In this document: positions 1-6,969 of the stretch, in pieces
Layout: each line of letters begins with the position of its first letter
Position numbering within the stretch: position 1 is the stretch's first letter
DNA from: Zetaproteobacteria bacterium CG_4_9_14_3_um_filter_54_145
GTDB taxonomy: Bacteria; Pseudomonadota; Zetaproteobacteria; Mariprofundales; Mariprofundaceae
Assembly (NCBI GenBank): GCA_002791575.1
Contig: PFXI01000079.1
Span: forward strand, 1-64,000
Length of the DNA: 64,000 bases
Direction of reading: 5' to 3'
Made by a program: the position numbers and the translations under genes
Notes under the pieces: model-generated
The model's database searches: none
The model's input: the letters and a program-made list of their open reading frames with translations, nothing else
What the model was told of the DNA's origin: nothing

Positions 1-2
1 GG

Positions 3-91
3 GGTGTCGACTTCACCGGAATCAGGTGCCGACTTCAATCGGAATGGGGTGCCGCGTTCCAGCGGAATCAGGTGTCACGTTCGACCGGAAT
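3..91. repeat. four degenerate 22-23 bp tandem repeats, IS21-like terminal region
   Basis: Four copies begin at 3, 25, 48 and 71. Each reads roughly GGTG(T/C)C(G/A)C(G/T)TTC, three or four variable bases, then CGGAAT. Short repeats of this type, ending in CGGAAT, are typical of the ends of IS21-family (istA/istB) elements, where the transposase binds. No transposase is visible, so the element would lie outside the left edge, or only a remnant survives. The family assignment is from pattern memory. Confidence 0.5.
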
Positions 92-510
92 ACGCAGAAT
101 TCCCCGGAAAGGTTAGGATAGTTACATATTTTATAGCAATTAGAAGTTTCCATCTTTTCAGTCACACTGTCCATGCATAAGTAGGACCGGCTCAAAAAGT
201 AGGCCTTTCCCTGGCTGCCATTCTGTATATCTGACTATGCCAGAAGCACACTTGTCATCGTTCGTGCAGGGGCAAAATGAAAGTGTCCGCTTTTAGCAAA
301 GTAGAAACGTCCTCTTTACGGTGTTCACCCAAGAGGTGTTTTATGAAAGCGAGGATTGAACACATGAGCGAGCCAGTGCAAGCAGAAAACTGAATATCCG
401 GTTCTGACTGACTGTCGCCTCTGGTGATCGGCAGTAGTCTGCCATGAACGGGCGTTCGCAGTTCATTATAAGTATGCGACAAATTGTCACACAAAAACAC
501 AATCAAAACT

Positions 511-519
511 TGCTATAAT
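511..519 (+). promoter_or_regulatory. extended -10 promoter for the small gene at 556
   Basis: The sequence TGCTATAAT is a perfect extended -10 element (TGnTATAAT). No good -35 lies 16-18 bases upstream, which such promoters can tolerate. Transcription would start near 526 and give a leader of about 30 bases before the ATG at 556. Confidence 0.5.
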
Positions 520-555
520 AAGTCTATGTAGACCTCGCATCACTAAAGGAATGCC

Positions 556-801
556 ATGGTGGTTGGCGGTTTGATTGAAATTGTTGCTTTCCCAACGGAT
601 AAAATATTGACGATCTTGTTTGAAATACGACATTCACTCGGCCGCATGGTCTTGGCAGGCGTTGGTATTTTGTCGATTTACGCCGCTTTGAAGCTTGTTT
701 TTTTGACACTCGTCAAAAAACCGCCGATATCCTCAAAGGATGCTGGCCCTGCGAGCTTATGGGTGGGGTCAGATGTTTTCAGGCAAATGAATAGCCTGTG
801 A
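556..801 (+). CDS. small hypothetical membrane protein
   Basis: This 81-residue protein is not recognised. Residues 31-53 are hydrophobic enough for one membrane helix (VLAGVGILSIYAALKLVFL). A short basic stretch follows (VKKPP) and then a polar tail. The ATG at 556 has AAAGGA eight bases upstream, an extended -10 sits at 511-519, and a hairpin with a T-run begins 20 bases after the stop. Promoter, ribosome site and terminator at plausible spacings argue for a real single-gene unit in otherwise AT-rich, weakly coding DNA. No function can be assigned. The fallback view is that it is a chance open frame. Confidence 0.45.
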   Translation: MVVGGLIEIVAFPTDKILTILFEIRHSLGRMVLAGVGILSIYAALKLVFLTLVKKPPISSKDAGPASLWVGSDVFRQMNSL

Positions 802-820
802 TATGTAGTCATATCTATAT

Positions 821-847
821 AACCTGTTTATAAACATAAGGTTTTTT
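821..847 (+). terminator. probable Rho-independent terminator after the small gene
   Basis: AACC and TTAT pair with ATAA and GGTT around an AAAC loop, with a three-base bulge, and six T residues follow. It lies 20 bases after the stop at 801. The stem is AT-rich and weak. From here to 1092 I see no gene. An 11-base direct repeat TGATATGTAGT occurs at 799-809 and 987-997. Confidence 0.4.
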
Positions 848-997
848 CTTAGTGTCGATTTCTGGCTGAAATGGCCTGTAATTGTATAATTGCATGTATT
901 TAAAAGGATAATACCCTGTTAGGTACATTTCCAAAGATGCTTGCATAACCTCGATTGTTTATATCCATATATTCTGTATGTACCAATGATATGTAGT

Positions 998-1013
998 TGG
1001 CCTCTTACTTGGT
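998..1013 (+). promoter_or_regulatory. weak sigma-54-like site upstream of the chemotaxis operon
   Basis: TGGCCT, five bases, then TTGGT matches the -24 half of a sigma-54 promoter (TGGCAC) well but lacks the conserved C of the -12 TTGC. It lies about 80 bases before the PAS gene. It is kept only as a candidate because no better promoter is visible in the AT-rich leader. Confidence 0.2.
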
Positions 1014-1092
1014 ATAGATATTTACTAATACGCCTATGAATGATTTTTTTGTGGAAGACAAGGTGTGTAGACCCATAATTTAGGAGGGCGAA

Positions 1093-1524
1093 ATGCGAGT
1101 CAATGAGCCGGTTACCAACAATGAGGTAACTTTCAGTGATGATGATTTGTTAATCTCCAAAACTGATACCAAAGGTATTATCACTTATTGCAATGAAGTA
1201 TTTATGCGTATTGCCGGTTTTGAAGAGCATGAGTTGCTCGGGAAAAACCACAATATGGTCAGGCATCCTGATATGCCACCGGAAGCATTTCAGGATTTAT
1301 GGGATACCGTGCGCGAAGGAAAGGAGTGGCACGGCCTTGTAAAAAACCGTTGTGCAAATGGTGATTACTACTGGGTAGATGCAACTGTCACCCCGGATGT
1401 GGATGCTGGAACAGGGCGTATTACCGGTTATATGTCAGCTCGGCGCAGAGCAACCAGCCAGCAAATTAATGATGCAACAGCATTGTATAAGCAGATGAAT
1501 GCCAAGCGCGGCGGACGGAGATAA
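1093..1524 (+). CDS. PAS-domain sensor, N-terminal half of an Aer-like receptor
   Basis: This 143-residue soluble protein is a single PAS domain of the Aer type, which in E. coli binds FAD and senses redox state. Diagnostic stretches are GIITYCNEVF, HNMVRHPDMP, VKNRCANGDYYWV and GYMSARRRAT. The end (ALYKQMNAKR) corresponds to where Aer passes into its linker and membrane anchor. A strong AGGAGG lies before the ATG. The gene stops with TAA, and the next gene starts one codon later in the same frame, encoding the missing TM-HAMP-signalling part. It therefore looks like half of a two-protein aerotaxis receptor. FAD binding is inferred from the family. Confidence 0.85.
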   Translation: MRVNEPVTNNEVTFSDDDLLISKTDTKGIITYCNEVFMRIAGFEEHELLGKNHNMVRHPDMPPEAFQDLWDTVREGKEWHGLVKNRCANGDYYWVDATVTPDVDAGTGRITGYMSARRRATSQQINDATALYKQMNAKRGGRR

Positions 1525-1527
1525 GAG

Positions 1528-2913
1528 ATGGCCAGAAAAGAGAAGAAGAAAATGGGTATGGTCGAGTCCTTGACGCGCAAAATGTCGGTAGAAAAGGTTA
1601 TGGCAACCGGTTTTTTGCTGGTCACGTTATGTGCATTCGCTATGGCTGCATTCACGCTTACGGTTTTAGCTACATGGGCATATTGGGCAGCCGCTATCGT
1701 TATAGCAGTAGTTGCGATGCTGTTTTATTCCGTGGCGGTAAAGGTGTTGGGGCGGAGGCTGCTTAAGATCCATGATGCGCTGGAAACCTGGTCTGGCGGG
1801 GATTTGTCGGCGCGTATTACCGATATTCAGGGTGGGGGTGATATAGGCAAGATCAGCTGGGAGGTGAATAACACAGGTGATCGTGTTGAAACCTTCCTGC
1901 GTGAAGTGCAGGCCTCTGTGGAAGGGATTGCTGGTGGTAATATGAACCGGCGCATTGATACACGCGGTCTTTACTCCGATATGACACGTGTTGGTGATGT
2001 CATCAATGAGAGTCTGGACCAGATGGCTACGTTTAAACGCAAGGCAATCCGGGACCAGCAGCGTACTGCTGTCTTTGAAACGATGATCAGCAGGATATCT
2101 GAAAGCCTTAACAGCCTCTCCAGTACGGCTGATGACACGGCTGATTCATTGGCTGCGATGGCTACGGAGGCGGCAGCTCAGGCAGGTAATGTGGTGACTG
2201 GTGCCCAGCAGGCTTCCGATAATGTAAGTACAGTGGCAGCGGCTACGGAGGAGTTGACGGCGTCAATCTCTGAAGTGACACGTCAGGTGATGGAGGCTGC
2301 CCGGGTAACAGAGCAGGCCGTGACTCAGGCCAATGAGACAACCGAAACGGTGGCGAAACTGGGCAAGGAGTCTCAGGAGATCGGTTCCGTTATCCAGGTG
2401 ATCAGCGATATTGCCGAGCAGACCAACCTGTTGGCGCTCAACGCCAGTATTGAGGCAGCCCGTGCAGGGGAAGCTGGACGCGGTTTTGCCGTGGTTGCGG
2501 ATGAGGTGAAAGAGCTTGCTTCTGAAACAGCACGTGCAACGGACCGTATTGCACGTCAGGTCAAGGAGATTCAGGCCGAAAGTGCCAATGCGGCCACCAC
2601 GATTGAAGCGATAAGCACTATTATCCGTCGCATCAATGAGATTAACAGCCATATCAGCATATCGGCAGACCAGCAGGCCCAGGCTGCGCAGGAGATCTCC
2701 TCGAGTATTCAGCATGCCAATCAGAGTGTGCTGGATGTTTCCAGCAATATGTCCGATGTGGCTGTGGCGGTAGAGGAGACAGGCAAGTCTGCCAATGGGC
2801 TCAGTGAAACATCCGAGAACCTGAAACGGTTGTCTGGTGAACTCTCATCAGTGGTGCACTCTTTCCTGAGTGATCTGGCTAGCAATGAGGATGTGAAAGA
2901 ATCGGTTGTATGA
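1528..2913 (+). CDS. methyl-accepting chemotaxis protein, signalling half of an Aer-like receptor
   Basis: This 461-residue protein starts with a basic segment and a hydrophobic hairpin (about 26-72) that anchors it without a periplasmic domain. A HAMP-like region follows (about 75-170, including ARITDI), then a long coiled-coil signalling domain. The kinase-control tip contains [20 protein letters not shown], the CheA/CheW contact region of chemoreceptors. The absence of a sensor domain, together with the PAS gene ending one codon upstream in the same frame, indicates it works with that protein as a split Aer. Its own ATG has CGGAG seven bases upstream, so independent initiation is expected. 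Confidence 0.9.
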   Translation: MARKEKKKMGMVESLTRKMSVEKVMATGFLLVTLCAFAMAAFTLTVLATWAYWAAAIVIAVVAMLFYSVAVKVLGRRLLKIHDALETWSGGDLSARITDIQGGGDIGKISWEVNNTGDRVETFLREVQASVEGIAGGNMNRRIDTRGLYSDMTRVGDVINESLDQMATFKRKAIRDQQRTAVFETMISRISESLNSLSSTADDTADSLAAMATEAAAQAGNVVTGAQQASDNVSTVAAATEELTASISEVTRQVMEAARVTEQAVTQANETTETVAKLGKESQEIGSVIQVISDIAEQTNLLALNASIEAARAGEAGRGFAVVADEVKELASETARATDRIARQVKEIQAESANAATTIEAISTIIRRINEINSHISISADQQAQAAQEISSSIQHANQSVLDVSSNMSDVAVAVEETGKSANGLSETSENLKRLSGELSSVVHSFLSDLASNEDVKESVV

Positions 2914-3012
2914 ACAGCCCCGTTGCCTTGTCGAATTGATAGACAGGCTGAGATCACCGTGGGTGGTCATGAGAAACCGGTCCAGAAGGCAGCGGTAAAG
3001 AGGAGCAGTGTC

Positions 3013-6000
3013 GTGAAGGAAGCAGCTTCAAGTCATCATTCCCGCAGGGAGTGGATGTATCTGGCCGAACGGGTGTTTTCACACCCGCGATACTCGCTGC
3101 TTATTGTCGCTGCACTGGCATTGTCTTCGTTTGAACGCCTCTGGTTTGTGATTGCCCCGCTGACTCTCTTTTTCTCTGTTGAGCTGGTGCTGCGTCTCTG
3201 GTTGCAAAAGGAGCAGGGATGGCGTGACCGCAATGAGATGATCTTCATTGTATTTGATGCGCTGGCAACGATAGGTCTTTATCTGATCCTGTTTGCGCCG
3301 GTCGGCCTGGTTGGTAACTCGATCTATCTGCGCATGGCTCGTCTGTTGCGCGGCATGTACATGCTCAGAATGATGAGGGTCTTTCATTTCGTTACCTATG
3401 AGAGCTTTATCTATTCATTGCCCATGGCGGTGATGGCCCTCGGGCTCTGTGCGGTTGCGCTTGGTATGGAGTCGATTGCACCGTATATGGCGATTGCACT
3501 GCTTGTAGAGCTAGCTGCCCGTCTGGTGGCGATAGGCAAGGTGCTGCCGGGTGGGAAAAGAAGAAAAGCAGAGTACTGCTTTATTGCCTTTGACCTTGTT
3601 ACCACGCTGGCATTATTCAATATGATTGAAGGCGTGCCAATGGCTGTCGCTTTGCTGCGAGCGGTTCGCGTTCTGGTGATGCTTAATCCGCTGGGCAGTC
3701 TGGTTCTGGCCGCCAGGCAGGTTGCGATGATGCCGGAAGTTAGAAAAGAGTCCGGGATGCTGGTGTCGATGCTGGTTATCCTGATGTTTTTCTCGGCATT
3801 AATGGTCTACTTTATATATCCGCATATGGATCTGTCTGGCGATGGCCTGATTAATAGTGATGACTATAACCCGTTACAGGTGGCAATGTTTGCATTTATC
3901 TGGTTGGTTGACCCAGGCACAACACCGGAGCAGGCATTTTCACCCGGTCTTAGTCTGCTGACTATTGGCATTGCCCTGACCGGCGTATTCTTCTTTGCCT
4001 TGCTGGTTGGTCTTGGTGCCAACGTTATGGGCGCGCTGCTACGCGAGCTTACCAATAGCCCGCTCTCTTCACGTGTGCAGTTGGTGTTTTCGGGGGATAA
4101 TGAGAAAGCCGAGGGTATACTCAAGGTGTTTGGCGAAATGTGCTCGCGTATGCGCCGGGCCTATTTTTCTGCCTGGATATTTTTTGATCATAAAGAGCGA
4201 GTTATCTCCGGTTTTGGCAGCTGGCTTAATATCAGACAGACGGATGAGGGGAGTAGGCAGGTACTTTCCCATTTTAACCTGAATGGCATCAAGGAGATAT
4301 TTTTCTTCCATAAAGGATACGCAGATCCGGAATCGATAGTGGATCATCATGCACTCGTTCAGGAAGCCCGGCTGAAGAAGATGGATATCGGTGTATCTCT
4401 GCTTTCTGAATCCGGAGTAAGCCGGAATCTGGAAAGTGTTTATCATCAGACTCTTGATGCTGAAGTGTTTAACTCGGCAGCCATTACGGCACGTATGCTC
4501 TACCAGATGCATCACTGTCCCTTTATGCCGGAATTGGGTAGTCAGATGCTTGATGCGGTTGAAGGTGACACGGGTCTGTTTACGGTTTCCTGGCAGGCGC
4601 GCATTGTTCCCGGTAACAGCGGTTCAAAACTGGTTGCGGGAAATACCGAAGCGCCACTCGTTGATTGGGCTACCAACCTGTTTGCATCCGGTGTGAATGC
4701 ATTGGCCTTCAGGAGCAAGGAGGGGGATTACCGCTTGCTCAGCGATATGGTGAAGATCAGCAGGCCCTTTGAGATCGAAGATGTGATAGCCATGGGCAGA
4801 GAAGCGAGTCTGTGGCCAGGTATGATGGAGCAGGCAGTCGACAAGGGTATCCCTCCTATACGCAACAAGGTGATCAGGATGTTCGAGTGGCCTGAAACGT
4901 GGGACTTGAATCTGCTGTTTATGGGCTGGCATGATGGCCTGCCATCAATGATCGAGGAGATGGCGGAGAAACATCATAAGCTGACCTTGAATGTGCTAAA
5001 TCCATCATCGGAAAAAATGGTCCGATATCATCAGATGCGTCTGGATGCAGTGGGCGAAAAGGTCAAAGCACTAAATTGCGATCTGAAGGTACAGATACAT
5101 CCGTGGGATGGCCTTGATATCTCAGAGGTCACACCGCTGCTGCGAAACTGCAAGGTGATCATGCTCTATCCGGTTGAGCGTGAGGACGACAGTGAGGATT
5201 CACTGCTTGAGATGTGGTATCACTCGCTGGCCCGGCTTCTTTCTGCCCGTAAACAGGAAGTGAAGTGGTGGACACCACCGAAAATCATGATTCTTCCCCG
5301 CAACAGGGTGAATAGTGAATCCTTTGTAAAATCTACGGAATCCTATCCGTTGTTGAAGATTGATATCGGCTCCCCAGATTCATTTCACGATGTCTATATG
5401 GCCAGAAAGATACTCTCCTTTGCCAATCGTAGCAGGGATAGCAAAGGCTTTGAGCAGGAGTCAAAAACCTTCGAGTTCATGGATATGATGCTTGGTGATG
5501 CTGTGCTGGTTGAAGGTGAAAACACCAATAGCCTGCTTGAGCAAAAAGATGCGACATGGGAAGAGGTTTACCGGGAAGGTTTACGTCGTGGTTGGGTTCC
5601 TGTGGCCTATGGTCTGGAGTCATCCAAAGCGACGCATTTGAACCTGTACCGGGTGATTGACCACCTCTTTCCTATCCAATGGAGTGTTGCCGGCGAGCAA
5701 CTACACCTGCTTGCTGGAACGCTGATTGATGAGTTTGAGATGCCCTCATCCTCCTCAGTAACGCTGTTTTGTCGCAGGGGCATTATCCTGAAAGAAGAGA
5801 AGGTCGTTACGACTGAGCCAGCAGCGGCTGAAGTCGCAGAGGTTCATGTAGCAGAAGCAGCGGTTCAGCCAGCAGCGACTGAAGTAGCAGAGACTGAAGT
5901 AGCAGAGACTGAGGTTGCAGAGGCTGAGGTTGCAGAGGCTGAGGTTGCAGAGACTGAGGTTGCAGAGACTGAGGTTGCAGAGACTGAGGTTGCAGAGACT

Positions 6001-6573
6001 GAGGTTGCAGAGACTGAGGTTGCAGAGACTGAGGTTGCAGTGGCTGAGGTTGCAGAAGCTGAGGTTGCAGAGGCTGAAGCAGCAGTGACTGAGGCAGTAG
6101 CAGAGGTTGAGGTCGCACAGTCTGAAGTAGCAGTAACTGAGCCCGTAGAGGCTCAGGAAACAGAAATGCAGGAAGAACAGAACAGCGGGCTGGCAACGAT
6201 AGCCCTGGAAGGAGAAGTGATGGCAGAAATATGGCCGAAAAGTGCAGATCCCAAGTTGTTGCGCGTGCTGATGCGTCAGCTCGAAGGTTCACTGCAGCTG
6301 TTAAACGAATCAACGGAAAACGGATTGATGAAGCTTTCCGAGGTGCTGGAGAAGAATGCCGGTACCGAAGTTGAAGAGGATATCATGCTGGCTCTGACCG
6401 AGTTGCAGAATATCGATCGCGTGATGCAACGTATGAATAATGTGAAAAGCTGTCTGGATGAGTGGTCGCAAGCAGTGAAAGAACAGGATACGAGCGAAGC
6501 AATGTGGAAAGAGAGTGTGTCTGGCCGCTATGTTATGGAAGAAGAGAGACTTGTATTGAGGGATGAGCTATGA
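3013..6573 (+). CDS. CASTOR/POLLUX-like ion channel with chemotaxis-operon tail
   Basis: This protein has about 1186 residues if read from the GTG at 3013, which has AAGAGGAG seven bases upstream; a TTG at 2923 is the longest alternative. Residues 20-130 and 135-245 form two tandem four-helix bundles, each ending in an Arg-rich S4-like helix (MARLLRGMYMLRMMR; LLRAVRVLVML). S5, a pore region and S6 follow. An EF-hand-like loop (DLSGDGLINSDD, 273-284) precedes a filter-like VDPGTT (D300), comparable with the ADAGN filter of plant CASTOR/POLLUX. The cytoplasmic part has RCK-like segments, the clearest near LLFMGWHDG. A Val-Ala-Glu repeat (956-1025) and a helical C-terminus end it. It overlaps cheY by four bases. 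Its paralogue lies at 37689-40532. Channel activity is inferred. Confidence 0.65.
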   Translation: MKEAASSHHSRREWMYLAERVFSHPRYSLLIVAALALSSFERLWFVIAPLTLFFSVELVLRLWLQKEQGWRDRNEMIFIVFDALATIGLYLILFAPVGLVGNSIYLRMARLLRGMYMLRMMRVFHFVTYESFIYSLPMAVMALGLCAVALGMESIAPYMAIALLVELAARLVAIGKVLPGGKRRKAEYCFIAFDLVTTLALFNMIEGVPMAVALLRAVRVLVMLNPLGSLVLAARQVAMMPEVRKESGMLVSMLVILMFFSALMVYFIYPHMDLSGDGLINSDDYNPLQVAMFAFIWLVDPGTTPEQAFSPGLSLLTIGIALTGVFFFALLVGLGANVMGALLRELTNSPLSSRVQLVFSGDNEKAEGILKVFGEMCSRMRRAYFSAWIFFDHKERVISGFGSWLNIRQTDEGSRQVLSHFNLNGIKEIFFFHKGYADPESIVDHHALVQEARLKKMDIGVSLLSESGVSRNLESVYHQTLDAEVFNSAAITARMLYQMHHCPFMPELGSQMLDAVEGDTGLFTVSWQARIVPGNSGSKLVAGNTEAPLVDWATNLFASGVNALAFRSKEGDYRLLSDMVKISRPFEIEDVIAMGREASLWPGMMEQAVDKGIPPIRNKVIRMFEWPETWDLNLLFMGWHDGLPSMIEEMAEKHHKLTLNVLNPSSEKMVRYHQMRLDAVGEKVKALNCDLKVQIHPWDGLDISEVTPLLRNCKVIMLYPVEREDDSEDSLLEMWYHSLARLLSARKQEVKWWTPPKIMILPRNRVNSESFVKSTESYPLLKIDIGSPDSFHDVYMARKILSFANRSRDSKGFEQESKTFEFMDMMLGDAVLVEGENTNSLLEQKDATWEEVYREGLRRGWVPVAYGLESSKATHLNLYRVIDHLFPIQWSVAGEQLHLLAGTLIDEFEMPSSSSVTLFCRRGIILKEEKVVTTEPAAAEVAEVHVAEAAVQPAATEVAETEVAETEVAEAEVAEAEVAETEVAETEVAETEVAETEVAETEVAETEVAVAEVAEAEVAEAEAAVTEAVAEVEVAQSEVAVTEPVEAQETEMQEEQNSGLATIALEGEVMAEIWPKSADPKLLRVLMRQLEGSLQLLNESTENGLMKLSEVLEKNAGTEVEEDIMLALTELQNIDRVMQRMNNVKSCLDEWSQAVKEQDTSEAMWKESVSGRYVMEEERLVLRDEL
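5878..6087 (+). repeat. 15-bp coding minisatellite, 14 units
   Basis: The unit ACTGAGGTTGCAGAG encodes Thr-Glu-Val-Ala-Glu. About 14 tandem copies are present, several identical at the DNA level, with Thr/Ala alternation. All units are in frame, so copy-number change would alter linker length without breaking the gene. The repeat joins the channel and RCK-like part to the helical C-terminal domain and gives a long acidic, probably extended or helical linker. Confidence 0.9.
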
Positions 6574-6941
6574 GTGGTGCACCTAAAATTCTCATTGTTG
6601 ACGATTCAATGATGGTTCGCATGACCGTAAAGCGAACGCTGCTCAGCGTGGATTTCGAAGTGGTTGAGGCTAAAGATGGCGCTGAAGGGCTGGCCAAAGC
6701 TCAGGAGTCAGTCTATGACCTGATTTTGACGGATCTGAATATGCCCAATATGGATGGCTTGACGATGATTCAAAATATTCGTCAGCTACCTGCTTATGCG
6801 GAGATACCGATTGTGATGCTGACAACAGAGTCAGGCGACGATAAGAAATCCATAGGTCATGAGTCAGGAGTGTCGGCCTGGCTTGTGAAGCCATTTCAGC
6901 CGGATCATCTGATTGAAGTTGTCGGCAGTATGTTGTTTTGA
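6570..6941 (+). CDS. cheY: CheY-like single-domain response regulator
   Basis: A 123-residue receiver with the full active site: acidic pair D11/D12, phosphoacceptor D55 in LILTDLNMP, T85 and K107 (LVKPF). With no output domain it should act as the diffusible signal from CheA to the flagellar switch. It starts at an ATGA overlap with the channel-like gene, so the two are probably translationally coupled, and cheA follows after 28 bases. A second CheY-like receiver lies at 10300; which one binds FliM and which acts as phosphate sink cannot be read from sequence. Confidence 0.9.
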   Translation: MSGAPKILIVDDSMMVRMTVKRTLLSVDFEVVEAKDGAEGLAKAQESVYDLILTDLNMPNMDGLTMIQNIRQLPAYAEIPIVMLTTESGDDKKSIGHESGVSAWLVKPFQPDHLIEVVGSMLF

Positions 6942-6969
6942 TGAAAGATATCCGGATTGGGGTGTGATT

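Noticed and set aside
255-506. 83-codon frame on the minus strand
   Set aside because: No recognisable domain, no ribosome site and odd composition; probably chance coding in AT-rich mobile-element-flanking DNA.
6200-6573. CheZ phosphatase domain at the channel C-terminus
   Set aside because: Helical pattern agrees loosely, but the catalytic Asp and Gln of CheZ are not in place, so a CheY-P phosphatase call is not supported.
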